NCBI GenBank assembly: GCA_026391075.1
Contig: JAPLES010000080.1
Coordinates: 17,813-81,812 of the forward strand
DNA from: Bacteroidota bacterium
GTDB lineage: Bacteria > Bacteroidota > Bacteroidia > Chitinophagales > LD1
Reading direction: 5' to 3'
Length of the DNA: 64,000 nucleotides
The notes below the pieces were generated by a model. The model worked only from the letters and a program-made list of their open reading frames with translations, did no database searches and was not told where the DNA came from. The position numbers and the translations under genes were made by a program. This document shows positions 47,013-56,788 of this stretch, in pieces (position 1 is the first letter of the stretch; each line of letters begins with the position of its first letter).

Positions 47013-48779
47013 ATGCGGAAGCTTTTAGTAAGAATATCAAATTATGTTTCAGATACAGGCATTAACGGTCTGTCGAGTGTTCGTGAAATAAACGATGTGC
47101 GCATACTTAATCGCGCCTGGTTTCTCCTGTTGTGTATTCAATCGGCATGTTTGATTTCGCATTTAGCAAACGGTCTTACCACTAAGGCATTTCTAACATC
47201 CATATTTTTAGTAGGACTTTTCTTTGTGCGACTAATGTTGCGTTTGGGAAAAATAAATGGGGCCAAAATTATGGCCATATCTGTAATCAATTGGAACACT
47301 TTGATGATGGCAATTTTTATGGGAGCACAAACGCATGTTATAGATTTTCTATTACTTACCTCCTTAATGCCTTTGTACTTCTTTGAAATGAAAAGTCGCA
47401 AATACATTTTTTGGGGTATAGCAGTGAGTTTAATTCCTTATGCGCTGTTTCATCTTTTTGCACAAGCACTTGTTGGTTATGCCTTGCCAATTGAACAACA
47501 ATTACAAGTTTATAAAACAACTCCTATAGTGATGTTTTTAAGCTTAGCCGCTTTGTTATTTCTTATCTATCATAAGAATGCGGGCTACGAAACAGATGTA
47601 TTAAAACAGGAAAAACAATTGCTGGAACAAAAGAAATTATACGAGCGCATACTCGAACAAATTCCAATCGATATTGTGACCTTTGATAAAGACTTGCGCT
47701 ATTCGTTTATCAATAGTACAGCGGTGCGCGATGCTGAATTACGCCAATGGTTAATAGGAAAAACCAATAAAGAATATGCGGTCGCCCTTGGTTTGGCTAT
47801 AACCAAAGCTGAAGAGCGAGACCGACTTTTACTAAAAGCATTACAACGCGAAAAACCGGTGAAAGCGGAAGAAACTGTAATAGATAAAGTAGGACAAATT
47901 AAACATTCGGTAAAAGGAGCATCGCCTGTGTTTAGCGATAATAAGGACGAGCTATTATGCCTGGTTAGTTACTCTCTTGATATTACAGCCATAAAGGAAG
48001 CAGAGTCAAAACTAAAAGGATACGCACATGAATTGAAAAAAAAGAATGATGCACTTCGTCACTTTGTTCATGCCACTTCACACGATTTAAAAACCCCTTT
48101 GCGCAACATAGCTTCATTTCTTCAATTGATAGAGCGTAGAAACGTGGAAACGCTGGACGAGAATTCAAAATCTATGATGGGCTATACCATCAAGGCGGTG
48201 CGCCATTTAAATAGATTGATTCACGACATCTATCAGTACTCCATTGCCGATGATGACACGCACGAAGTATTTATTGCCGATTTCAATCAGTTGCTGGCGC
48301 AGGTTACCAAACAAATGAGCATTACCCTTGCTGATAAAAACGTGAATATTGAAACCGCACATTTACCCATGCTGGAAGTAGCACCCGAACACATGGCTTT
48401 GGTATTTAGAAATTTAATAGGCAATGCGGTAAAGTACAATACCTCCATGCGCCCGCAACTCAAAATCAATTACGAAATTACCGATACTGAATACATCTTC
48501 AGTTTTGCTGATAATGGTATTGGAATAGATGAACAATATCGCGAACAAATTTTTGAAATGTTTCAACGCTTGCACAACTTAGAAGAGTATGATGGCACCG
48601 GAATGGGTTTGGCTATTTGCAACCGCATTGTGGGAAACTACGGTGGAAAAATTTGGGTAGAAAGTAAAAAGGGAGTAGGCTCCACTTTCTACTTTAGCTT
48701 AGCAAAAAACATTGTGGAGCCGGAAGTATTAATTCAAAAACATCTTCCGTTCTATAGCGAAATGGAACAAGCCAGTTAG
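47013..48779 (+). CDS. membrane sensor histidine kinase with PAS domain
   Basis: 588 aa. Residues 1-35 soluble, then about six membrane segments to residue 190 (AWFLLLCIQSACLISHLA; FLTSIFLVGLFFVRLML; VIDFLLLTSLMPLYFFEM; TPIVMFLSLAALLFLIYH). A PAS domain (IPIDIVTFDKDLRYSFINST) is at about 215-330. HisKA contains HATSHDLKTPLRNIASFLQ (phospho-His in SHD), HATPase contains GNAVKYNTSMRP, DNGIGIDEQYREQIFEMFQR and GTGMGLAICNRIV. No regulator next to it; divergent from the BLUF gene, 191 nt apart, which makes a light-linked pathway possible but unproven. Confidence 0.9.
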   Translation: MRKLLVRISNYVSDTGINGLSSVREINDVRILNRAWFLLLCIQSACLISHLANGLTTKAFLTSIFLVGLFFVRLMLRLGKINGAKIMAISVINWNTLMMAIFMGAQTHVIDFLLLTSLMPLYFFEMKSRKYIFWGIAVSLIPYALFHLFAQALVGYALPIEQQLQVYKTTPIVMFLSLAALLFLIYHKNAGYETDVLKQEKQLLEQKKLYERILEQIPIDIVTFDKDLRYSFINSTAVRDAELRQWLIGKTNKEYAVALGLAITKAEERDRLLLKALQREKPVKAEETVIDKVGQIKHSVKGASPVFSDNKDELLCLVSYSLDITAIKEAESKLKGYAHELKKKNDALRHFVHATSHDLKTPLRNIASFLQLIERRNVETLDENSKSMMGYTIKAVRHLNRLIHDIYQYSIADDDTHEVFIADFNQLLAQVTKQMSITLADKNVNIETAHLPMLEVAPEHMALVFRNLIGNAVKYNTSMRPQLKINYEITDTEYIFSFADNGIGIDEQYREQIFEMFQRLHNLEEYDGTGMGLAICNRIVGNYGGKIWVESKKGVGSTFYFSLAKNIVEPEVLIQKHLPFYSEMEQAS

Positions 48780-48835
48780 AAATAATTTGTGTTTGAAAGA
48801 ACGCAATAAAGCGCAAAAAAATTCAGGAAACAGAT

Positions 48836-49492
48836 TTAATGCTTTCCTACCTCCGCTAATTTATATGCTTCAGGTACTGCAAAATCGGCAGGAGTTAACG
48901 AAGTAGAAGTAGCCGAAATTAAACTGTAAGCGCTCAGCGTTTTTCCACCGTTATCTTTTGTAATTGATTCCAACGACACACCGGTAATCTTTTGCGCTTT
49001 TAAAATATTTAGTATAATACTATTGGCAAAAAAAGAGGCTGCGTTATAAAGTGCGGCATTAAAATCTTTGGTCACCCACATTTCGGTTGTAGAAGAAATA
49101 GCATGGGCAATTATTTTTTCGCAATTGATTCCTCCTATCGTTTTAGTTTCACCTGTTCTTTCAATTTTAAAATCGGTAGCCGAATTGCTTGACTTAATAC
49201 CGGCAACAGGAATAGCGTAATACGTTTTTTGCGCTCCTGCAGGTACCTCTCCTTCGGCATAAGTGAGCAATTGATTGCTGCTGTAATCAGGAATAAACCA
49301 GCTCACACTTTTTACTTTATCATCACTAAATTCCATTTTCATTTTGCAGGCAGATTCCGTTACATACCAGGTAACCGTTACAATAGCCTTTACATTAGCA
49401 TCCGTAAATTTTTGGGTAACTAGCATTCCTTTTTCGGCAAAAGAAATAGAAGCAAATAATAGTAGCGCAAAAAGAGGAACAAACTTATTCAT
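48836..49492 (-). CDS. exported DUF4412-like protein
   Basis: 218 aa with signal peptide 1-19 (FALLLFASISFAE). The remainder matches the style of DUF4412: a beta-rich domain with METSY-like patterns (VTWYVTESACKMKMEF; KTIGGINCEKIIAHAISST; EMWVTKDFNAAL) which measures and binds small ligands in no characterised case. The assignment is by resemblance. It ends 56 nt from the kinase stop, convergent. Confidence 0.75.
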   Translation of the reverse strand: MNKFVPLFALLLFASISFAEKGMLVTQKFTDANVKAIVTVTWYVTESACKMKMEFSDDKVKSVSWFIPDYSSNQLLTYAEGEVPAGAQKTYYAIPVAGIKSSNSATDFKIERTGETKTIGGINCEKIIAHAISSTTEMWVTKDFNAALYNAASFFANSIILNILKAQKITGVSLESITKDNGGKTLSAYSLISATSTSLTPADFAVPEAYKLAEVGKH

Positions 49493-49534
49493 GGTGTATT
49501 TTGGTTTTCAATCTTCAACTTTAAATTATAAATC

Positions 49535-51001
49535 CTATGGCCCTACCTGTCCTTTCACTTGTGCCGAATTATAGGTTCCATCATTTAATCCGGTAAGTAC
49601 ATTGCTATTACGTTTAATAGCCCAACCTGCCGGCTCACTAACGGGTCCATAATAAGGAAGTATACCTCCCGGTATAGGAATTTGAATACAAATATTTCCG
49701 ATGATTGGAATATTTACACAAACCTCCAGCGACACATCTAAATAACCCGGAGTTCCTGTGGTGGTGAACGGACCACCATCGCCACCATGTGCCGAAGGAG
49801 TAATATTAATAGTGGCAATGCTGATAGGAATACTGATAGGATAATTTGCCTGAGGACCTAAACCCGGCACAGAGCCTATGCAACAAGTAGCATCGCCACC
49901 CGGTTGAAACAGACCAATATTTATTCCTCCTCCTCCATTAATCAAACCGCCTTTACCCGATTCGGAACCTCCGCCACCACAAAAACCAAAACCAATAGTG
50001 ATAGGTCCTATGATAGGAATATTTGGTGTTCCTATAGCTAAATCAACTGAACCGCCTCCGCTTCCTCCGCCATAAATAGCTCCGTGATTTTGAAGTATAG
50101 TGCGCGTAGTAAGGTTCGCCGCGTTACCACCATAATGACCTGCTTCGCCACCCGCTACAAAAAATCCTCCGTTAAAAGTAACACCTCCTCCATCTCCTCC
50201 CCTGCCAAGAATATCGCCATTGTTTACAAGACATACTAATGAATTAGGGTCAAGATTACCTGTTGTGTATGAAGGCACCGCATGGTCGGTCGATTTTACT
50301 TCTACCGAACTATTAATTTCCAATACGATAAACTGCGAAGAACCCGAAGGCAAACCATTGACCACTTGTAAATCGTAATTCAGCTGATCGGTTGGAATGG
50401 TGTATAGCAAAGGCGGACGAATGTAGACCTGGTAACTAACAAAGTGAATTACATCTCCACACAGTGCCTGAACGACTATGGGATAATTTCCACCTACTGC
50501 CGCGCACCAATCGGCCTTCACTACAATTTGTACACTACCTGCTGAATCGATAGTAGAATTACCATTGAAATATGCCGTAATGCCTGCGGGCATAGAAGAA
50601 AGTGCAATAAGCGTGATTTGTTGATTGCCATGAGTCTGTAATACAGTAACTGTTGAAAAAACAGAATCGTTCACCGTTCGGTCGAGCGTATCGGTAGCGT
50701 CATCAATACTCAAGGTAAAAGCACATTCGTAACAGTTTTTCTCCCACACTTTTAACCAGCAATCCCCGTTCCAATATTCAATGGTACTATCCTGCGTATT
50801 GAAAATGGTCAGGCCTTTTAATGGATTGAAAATAGAATCGCGCTGTATAGTGGTTAGTCGCGAAAGACCCAATCCTTTATTTGTAGATTCCAATTGCAGC
50901 ACGGCACTTGAATCGGGAATTAGAATATTAATACCCACCTGTGCATGGCTTATTACCAATAAAACAAAAACAAAAACTGTAAGGGTTACTATTTTCTTCA
51001 T
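49535..51001 (-). CDS. secreted glycine-rich protein with phage gp38-like polyglycine region
   Basis: 488 aa. Signal peptide 1-20 (FVLLVISHAQ). Residues about 20-90 are a Bacteroidota tail-fibre-like start (VGINILIPDSSAVLQLESTN, then GLSRLTTIQRDSIFNPLKGL). The C-terminal half is glycine-rich in a stacked pattern: NNGDILGRGGDGGGVTFNGG, NHGAIYGGGSGGGSVDLA, GFCGGGGSESGKGG, LINGGGGINIGL, HGGDGGPFTTTG, ending GWAIKRNSNVLTGLNDGT. This is the order of elements of T-even phage receptor-binding adhesin gp38, whose glycine tracts form a polyglycine-II sandwich. No T9SS domain is present. Attachment function inferred. Confidence 0.75.
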   Translation of the reverse strand: MKKIVTLTVFVFVLLVISHAQVGINILIPDSSAVLQLESTNKGLGLSRLTTIQRDSIFNPLKGLTIFNTQDSTIEYWNGDCWLKVWEKNCYECAFTLSIDDATDTLDRTVNDSVFSTVTVLQTHGNQQITLIALSSMPAGITAYFNGNSTIDSAGSVQIVVKADWCAAVGGNYPIVVQALCGDVIHFVSYQVYIRPPLLYTIPTDQLNYDLQVVNGLPSGSSQFIVLEINSSVEVKSTDHAVPSYTTGNLDPNSLVCLVNNGDILGRGGDGGGVTFNGGFFVAGGEAGHYGGNAANLTTRTILQNHGAIYGGGSGGGSVDLAIGTPNIPIIGPITIGFGFCGGGGSESGKGGLINGGGGINIGLFQPGGDATCCIGSVPGLGPQANYPISIPISIATINITPSAHGGDGGPFTTTGTPGYLDVSLEVCVNIPIIGNICIQIPIPGGILPYYGPVSEPAGWAIKRNSNVLTGLNDGTYNSAQVKGQVGP

Positions 51002-51303
51002 GAAATATTAATTATTGGAGAGCCCAAAAATATATTTTTAAATGAAGCAAAAGTAGAAGAAGGATGGGCTGAAATAATATGAATGAAAGAGTTGGTTACA
51101 AAAAACCATCGGGAAGCAACACTATTCCCTTCATCCATATATCAAGTAATGCGAGTTATGAATTCTGTATTACAACCTTGCCCAAATCTTATTTTCCCTT
51201 TCACATCGGTCTTCACATCATGCAACTTAATTTTGCTTTTATACTTCTTTACAGCAAATTCACGCTTCCATAAAATATGGCTAAGAAAAAACCTGAACTA
51301 GTG
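51002..51303. other. 302-nt divergent intergenic region
   Basis: Lies between the divergent 49535 gene and the broken adhesin. A TAATTTTG box at 51228-51235 matches TAnnTTTG and would give a leader of about 60 nt before ATG 51304. No hairpin or repeat was seen. Short ORFs here have no signal, motif or ribosome-site support. Confidence 0.4.
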
Positions 51304-51426
51304 ATGAACAAATTTTACGCGCTTTTATTTGTAACCATTTATTTTTTCTTTTCTGGTTCAGCTCAAATAGCGGTTACCGCTAATAGCAACGGAAATGCCC
51401 TGGCGCAATACTCAGTTTGGGAATGA
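51304..51426 (+). pseudogene. 5' fragment (signal peptide) of the choice-of-anchor L adhesin
   Basis: ATG 51304 starts 40 codons: a signal peptide (LLFVTIYFFFSGSAQ) and the start of a mature domain (IAVTANSNGNALAQYSVW) before TGA at 51424. The rest of the gene continues in a different frame from 51417. In choice-of-anchor L proteins, about 35 further residues are expected between ALAQ and the NLG.S.GIVL motif, and they are absent. So the junction has lost about 100 bp and shifted the frame. Confidence 0.8.
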
Positions 51427-54400
51427 GTACGGGCATTGTACTTACTTCTGGTAGTGTAGATTCTATTTCAGGTCCAAACGATTTAAGTTATTCAGGGGCA
51501 AACTTAGGAACACCGGGAGATGCAGATTTGGAAAGTTTAACTTCCAGTACTACGCACGATGCCTGCACACTTGAATTTGACATGCAGGTGTTAAGCGACA
51601 GCGTAGAGTTCAAATATATTTTCGGCTCTGATGAATATCCAGAGTATGTCTGCTCAAATTTCAATGATGTGTTTGGATTTTTCATCAGCGGACCGGGTAT
51701 TGTTGGTTCGCAAAACATTGCGCTCATTCCTGGTACTGCCACTGCTGTTTCTATCAATTCGGTAAACCCGGGTGTGGCGGGTGCTAATGCAGGTCTTGGA
51801 ACCTGCACTTCGCTAGCTTATTCTGCCTACTATAACGCCAATGGTGATGGTACCACTGCTCCACAAAATGCTAATCCATTTTACATACAGTACGATGGGT
51901 TCACTACTATACTTACCGTAAAAAAGAAAGGACTTCAACCTTGCCAAACCTATCACTTAAAAATTGGTGTAGCCGATGCGTTTGACGATGCTTACGACTC
52001 GGGTGTATTTCTTTTAGCCAACAGTTTAACCTCTAATTATGTGGGTATAGATTCTGTAGATACAGATGTGCCAACTATTACCGATGCCATTGAAGGATGT
52101 GTAAACGGCAGAATACGATTACACTTACAGGATACACTTTCGCAAAACATAACGGTGCATTTTCAAATTGGAGGAACTGCAACCAATGGTATTGACTACA
52201 CACATATAGCCGATAGCATTGTGATACCCGCGGGTGACACCTTAGTAACCATCAACATTAATCCTATAACCGATGCATTGGTAGAAGGAACCGAAACAGT
52301 GAAAATTTATTTGCTGCTCGCCTGCAATAATCAGCCTTACGATAGTGCTGTGCTAAACATTCTTGATTCTATTTCGGTTTCTGTAGCGCCTAATGCTTCT
52401 ATTTGTACAGGCGACCAGGTGCAATTGCAGGCAACAGGTGCTACCACTTATGCGTGGACTCCTGCCGTAGGTTTATCAGCCACAAACATTGCCAACCCTG
52501 TAGCTACGCCAACCGTTACCACCGTTTATAAATGTACCACTACTGTTGGAATTTGTGTTTCGTTCGATTCACTTACTATTACCGTTATTCCCCCTCCATT
52601 CACCGTAAATGCAGGACCCGATTTAGCTAGTTGCACCAATCCATCGGTGCAAATAAATGCGCTTGTAACAGGAACTACGTACAACGGAAACCCTTTTGTG
52701 TACGACTGGACACCGAATGCAGGATTGAGCGACACAGCTATTCTAAATCCTATTGCTTCACCGCTTACTCCCACTTCATATATCATACAGGTTACCAGTG
52801 GAACTTGTATAAGAAGAGATACTGTGAATGTAGCCATAGGCAGTATTCAAATTACTGATACTTCCACCAACGAAACTTGTTATGGCTTAAACGATGGAAC
52901 CGCAAGTATTACTTCTGCCATTGGTGCAAATCCTATTACTTACATCTGGAGCACTAATGCCACATTAGCTTCTATTTCGAATTTAGCAGGTGGCATTTAT
53001 ACCGTAACCATTACCGATAATTCAGGATGCTCTACTTCTACTTCATTGAATGTAGCAAGTGCGGCAGTGTTTACCGTGAGTGCAGGCAACGATGTAATTG
53101 ATTGTGTAAATCCTTCGGTGCAACTCAATGCAAGTGTTACCGGAAATCCTGTCAACGGAAATCCTTTTGTTTATTCTTGGACTCCCGCAGCAGGATTAAC
53201 CAGCACAAATACGTTGAGCACTACAGCTTCACCGGCCACTCCTACCGATTATGTAATTCAAGTTAGTACCGGCCCTTGCATAGCGCGCGATACTGTTCGT
53301 GTGGCTATTGGTAATTTACAAATAACCGGTTCTGCCACCGATGAAACTTGCTACGGCTATAGTGATGGAACAGCCAACACAAACATTACGGTGGGCAATG
53401 CGCCATACAATTATTTGTGGAATACAAATGATTCAATTGCATTGCTAACTGGATTACCAGGCGGAAATTACGATGTAACGGTTACTGATAATTTCGGATG
53501 TACTGCTTCGGTAAGTTTAGTAGTAAATGGAATCTTAACTCCTTTCACTGTAAATGCAGGAGTAGATACGATTGAATGTATAAATCCAAGTGTGCAATTA
53601 AATGCGGTGGTTTCCGGAACACCCGTCAATGGAAATCCATTTGTATATCAATGGACTCCAGCGGCAGGATTAAGCTCAACCAACACCTTAATCACAACAG
53701 CCTCACCTGTCAGCCCAACTGATTACGAGATTCTTATTTCAAGTGGAGTGTGCACTACGCGCGATACGGTGCATGTGGCTATCAGTAGCATTGCTATCAA
53801 CACTACTTCTACCAACGAAACGTGTTTTGGTTTAGCCAACGGTACAGGAAATGTGAATGTAACTACAGGTGTTGCTCCTTACAATTATTTCTGGAGCAAT
53901 AGCAATCCTGGTGCTGCAGTTACCGGTTTAAGCGGAGGAACGTACTATGTAACTGTGTTAGAAAACTTCGGATGCCGCGCCATCGATTCGGTAACTATTG
54001 TTTCGGCTATTCAAATTGTGTTTACCAATCCTATTATTACCGATGTGCTTTGTTTTGGCGGTAACAATGGAAATATTTCTGTTACAGCAAATGGTGGAGC
54101 AGGCAGTATAACTTATTTGTGGAGCAATGGACAAACATCTTCCACCGCAATTGCTCTTATTGCAGGAGTTTACAACCTCACTGTTACCGATGCAAGTTCC
54201 TGCACCGTTATGCAAACATACAACGTTGCAGAGCCGCAAGTTTTAGCTACTACAACCACCACTACTGATGCCACCTGCTATGGCGCACCGAATGGAACTG
54301 CCATCACCAATACAACCGGAGGAACTCTGCCTTATACTTATATCTGGACAAATTTTGGTGTGGCAAATAATATTTTCGGATTGCTTGCCGGAGTTTATTC

Positions 54401-55475
54401 ATGCACTGTTACTGATGCTAATGCTTGTTCCGTAACTACCGCAGGAGTAGTCAACGAACCGGCTGATATGACTTACACTTCTTCGGCCGATGCCGTGAAA
54501 TGCTTGGGTGATGCCAATGGTGTAATTCATATAAATGCGCAGGGAGGAACACCTCCTTATAATTATTCAGCCACACAGGATGGTTCTAATTTCATTTTCG
54601 CACAAAACGGTGCTATTCCGGGTCTTGCTATTGGAGATTACATCGTTATTATTTCCGACAACTTCGGTTGCACAAAAACAGATACGGTTAACGTGCCCAA
54701 TGCATCTGCTGATGTTTTTGCCGCTTCTACCGACTCTACTACATGCTATGGCAATGACTATAGCGATGGTGCAGCACACATCATTGCATTGTCGCTTCAA
54801 AACGGTCCTTACCAATATTCAATTGATGGCGGTGTAAGTCAATATTCAGGCGATTTTTATGCGCTTTCTGCCGGTGACCATACTATTGAGGCATTAAGTT
54901 TCAATGGTTGCTCAAGCGACACCACTGTTACTGTCTTAGAACCGCTACCCATCATTGCTTCCATAACTCCCGATACAGTAGTGTTGCCATTAGGTGAAAG
55001 CAAACCTATTTTGGTTACGTATCAAAACGCGACTAATCCGAGTTTCAGTTGGACACCTGCCGAAGGATTGAGTTGTATTGATTGCGCAAATCCAACAGTG
55101 AACACGTTCTACCGTGGCGATTATATGGTTACTGTAAGTATGCTGAACGGTACTTCAACATGCTTTGCTACAGCAACAGTGCATGTAGATGTAGAGCCGC
55201 ACAAGCCAGTGTTCATTCCAAATTCTTTTAGCCCGAATGGCGATGGCAATAACGATTTGTTCTTAGTGTATGGCGAAGACATTAAATTGGTTGACCTAAG
55301 AATATTCAATCGTTGGGGAGAATTGGTTTACAAAACAAATAATCAATTGGCTGGTTGGGACGGTCGCTACAAGGGTGAATTACAATTGCCGCAAGTGTTT
55401 ACTTACACCGCGAAGATTACTTACCTTAATGATAAGTCTGCTTCACAAAACGGAACAGTAACTTTGATACGATAA
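51417..55475 (+). CDS. choice-of-anchor L / Calx-beta / SprB-repeat giant adhesin, T9SS type B (5' end broken)
   Basis: 1352 aa from TTG 51417, which is not a real start (see the fragment at 51304). Anchor-L region: GMSTGIVLTSGSVDSI, FKYIFGSDEYPEYVC, DVFGFFISGPGI, IALIPGTATAVSINSVNPG. Next a Calx-beta domain (about 200-320, ITDALVEGTETVKIYL). Then an Ig-like unit and three composite 157-158-aa repeats (TVNAGPDLASC ... GNPFVYDWTPNAG ... TSTNETCYGLNDG), further SprB-like units and a final type B sorting domain (VFIPNSFSPNGDGNNDLFLV ... IFNRWGELVYKT). Surface or gliding adhesin resembling the 26491 protein. The 4-kb frame is otherwise clean, so disruption is recent or artefactual. Confidence 0.85.
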   Translation: MGMSTGIVLTSGSVDSISGPNDLSYSGANLGTPGDADLESLTSSTTHDACTLEFDMQVLSDSVEFKYIFGSDEYPEYVCSNFNDVFGFFISGPGIVGSQNIALIPGTATAVSINSVNPGVAGANAGLGTCTSLAYSAYYNANGDGTTAPQNANPFYIQYDGFTTILTVKKKGLQPCQTYHLKIGVADAFDDAYDSGVFLLANSLTSNYVGIDSVDTDVPTITDAIEGCVNGRIRLHLQDTLSQNITVHFQIGGTATNGIDYTHIADSIVIPAGDTLVTININPITDALVEGTETVKIYLLLACNNQPYDSAVLNILDSISVSVAPNASICTGDQVQLQATGATTYAWTPAVGLSATNIANPVATPTVTTVYKCTTTVGICVSFDSLTITVIPPPFTVNAGPDLASCTNPSVQINALVTGTTYNGNPFVYDWTPNAGLSDTAILNPIASPLTPTSYIIQVTSGTCIRRDTVNVAIGSIQITDTSTNETCYGLNDGTASITSAIGANPITYIWSTNATLASISNLAGGIYTVTITDNSGCSTSTSLNVASAAVFTVSAGNDVIDCVNPSVQLNASVTGNPVNGNPFVYSWTPAAGLTSTNTLSTTASPATPTDYVIQVSTGPCIARDTVRVAIGNLQITGSATDETCYGYSDGTANTNITVGNAPYNYLWNTNDSIALLTGLPGGNYDVTVTDNFGCTASVSLVVNGILTPFTVNAGVDTIECINPSVQLNAVVSGTPVNGNPFVYQWTPAAGLSSTNTLITTASPVSPTDYEILISSGVCTTRDTVHVAISSIAINTTSTNETCFGLANGTGNVNVTTGVAPYNYFWSNSNPGAAVTGLSGGTYYVTVLENFGCRAIDSVTIVSAIQIVFTNPIITDVLCFGGNNGNISVTANGGAGSITYLWSNGQTSSTAIALIAGVYNLTVTDASSCTVMQTYNVAEPQVLATTTTTTDATCYGAPNGTAITNTTGGTLPYTYIWTNFGVANNIFGLLAGVYSCTVTDANACSVTTAGVVNEPADMTYTSSADAVKCLGDANGVIHINAQGGTPPYNYSATQDGSNFIFAQNGAIPGLAIGDYIVIISDNFGCTKTDTVNVPNASADVFAASTDSTTCYGNDYSDGAAHIIALSLQNGPYQYSIDGGVSQYSGDFYALSAGDHTIEALSFNGCSSDTTVTVLEPLPIIASITPDTVVLPLGESKPILVTYQNATNPSFSWTPAEGLSCIDCANPTVNTFYRGDYMVTVSMLNGTSTCFATATVHVDVEPHKPVFIPNSFSPNGDGNNDLFLVYGEDIKLVDLRIFNRWGELVYKTNNQLAGWDGRYKGELQLPQVFTYTAKITYLNDKSASQNGTVTLIR
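52602..54020 (+). repeat. three composite repeats of 157-158 aa
   Basis: TVNAGPD/TVSAGND/TVNAGVD start at 52602, 53073 and 53547, spaced 471 and 474 bp. Each is an Ig-like unit followed by a SprB-like unit, a two-domain repeat rather than the single-domain arrays of 28960-32928. Confidence 0.85.
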
Positions 55476-55479
55476 AAGG

Positions 55480-56142
55480 ATGAAGGGCGGTATCAAAACA
55501 GGACTACTTCTTTTGATTGCTTTTTTAATCACTGCGTTTATTCAGCAAAATAATGCTGCCGTTATAAAAGGAAAATTAAAACGTATTGACCGATACATGA
55601 GTGGCACTCACGAAGATTATTTTTACGATGATTACGGAAGATTATCGCACGTAGTATTACCTTATGGCAAGCATTATACCTATACCTATTCGGGCAACTT
55701 TGTTTTTGTAGAAAATGTTGACCCTACTCAAGACACTTATTACGATACTTTAATCATGAAAACCTATGGTTTGGTAGATAGTATTGTAGGTGAAGATCGG
55801 TTTTGGAATTATAGTTACGACATCAGTGGAAATTTAACTTCACAAAGCTATGTTCCATTACGCGGCAAAAAAAGAAAACCGGGTAAGGAGCAATACCATA
55901 CCTACTTAGAGTATTATTCAGAGCAATGGGATTCGGCAAGTGCCGATGTGTTTGCTTGCGGTTGCAGAAGCAAAGGTGGGAGAAACCTGATGAAGAAGAT
56001 TGTAGGAGTTACTTCCAATGGAGACACTACCGAATTCTTTACGTACAGGTATTATTTTGACAAGGAAGAAAGAGTAAAAACGCGAACGAAATATTATCGC
56101 ACAGGGCAGTTGTATGATTCACTGGGTTTTTCTTACTACTAA
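55480..56142 (+). CDS. exported YD-repeat-like protein of unknown function
   Basis: 220 aa, starting 4 nt after the adhesin stop (probably the same transcript). Signal peptide 1-26 (GLLLLIAFLITAFIQQNNAA). The body has repeated tyrosine-aspartate beta-hairpin motifs (YDDYGRLSHV; YDISGNLTSQSY; YYFDKEERVKTRTKYY; YRTGQLYDSLG) in the manner of RHS/YD repeats, without the large toxin parts. Function unknown; it may be an accessory of the adhesin. Confidence 0.7.
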   Translation: MKGGIKTGLLLLIAFLITAFIQQNNAAVIKGKLKRIDRYMSGTHEDYFYDDYGRLSHVVLPYGKHYTYTYSGNFVFVENVDPTQDTYYDTLIMKTYGLVDSIVGEDRFWNYSYDISGNLTSQSYVPLRGKKRKPGKEQYHTYLEYYSEQWDSASADVFACGCRSKGGRNLMKKIVGVTSNGDTTEFFTYRYYFDKEERVKTRTKYYRTGQLYDSLGFSYY

Positions 56143-56259
56143 AACCTCTTATCTGTTTTCGCAACTGGGAACAACCTGAAAATAATTGAGCAAGCCGATT
56201 AAACCTTTTACCCTCGTTGCGGTCGCAGAAAAGATTCTTCACCAAAAACAAATTACGCT

Positions 56260-56691
56260 ATGAAAAATTACCTGAGTTTATTTCTACTTGTTGCCTTTGC
56301 ATCTATTGTTACTACTTCATGCCATAAAGAAAACAGCGAGGTTATTAAAACCATTAACGTTACGCTTGCACCCAACGAAACTTACACTTACAATATTCCT
56401 GCTGCAGGCGATGCCGATGACAAATTTGAAATATTGAAACAAGCGAGTCATTATCTAACCAGCACACTTGCAGTTGATGCGTCCAATGCTGCTACCTTTA
56501 CCTATACTCCAACCGAAAACTATGAAGGCACCGATGAAGTTCAGGTGAAGAATGTTGAACATCACCAGCAAGGCGGTTCAACTCCTCCGCCTCACCGCGG
56601 TGGCGGAAACTGTCAAGGAAAACATCATGAAGACGATGAGATTACTTATGTCTTCAAGATTACTATTCAGAACACGAACAAACCTGGATAA
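56260..56691 (+). CDS. small lipoprotein with Gly/His-rich segment
   Basis: 143 aa. Signal peptide with lipobox TTSC (Cys about residue 21). The mature part has an Ig-like body (VTLAPNETYTYNIP; AATFTYTPTENYEGTDEVQV, which is cadherin/Big-like) and a proline-glycine-histidine stretch (STPPPHRGGGNCQGKHHEDD). Membrane-anchored; no known function. Followed by a strong terminator at 56715. Confidence 0.75.
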   Translation: MKNYLSLFLLVAFASIVTTSCHKENSEVIKTINVTLAPNETYTYNIPAAGDADDKFEILKQASHYLTSTLAVDASNAATFTYTPTENYEGTDEVQVKNVEHHQQGGSTPPPHRGGGNCQGKHHEDDEITYVFKITIQNTNKPG

Positions 56692-56714
56692 TTTATTTTT
56701 GAAAATACGTTTAC

Positions 56715-56740
56715 AAAAGGTCGGCACTTGCCGACCTTTT
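56715..56740 (+). terminator. intrinsic terminator
   Basis: aaaaggtcgg/ccgacctttt stem with a cacttg loop and T-rich end, 24 nt after the lipoprotein stop. Confidence 0.85.
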
Positions 56741-56774
56741 GATTTTATATGCTTTCACCTTTGCATTACTAATT

Positions 56775-56782
56775 TACATTTG
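56775..56782 (+). promoter_or_regulatory. TAnnTTTG -7 box of waaA
   Basis: TACATTTG, six nt before ATG 56789; a perfect match to the Bacteroidota -7 consensus. Confidence 0.45.
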
Positions 56783-56788
56783 TTGCAG

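Noticed and set aside
51079..51301. Two short plus-strand ORFs upstream of the adhesin
   Set aside because: Overlapping frames with no signal peptide, no motif and no ribosome site; treated as intergenic.
56552..56788. Upstream extension of waaA
   Set aside because: It runs through a lipoprotein gene in another frame and across a strong terminator; family homology begins at 56789.
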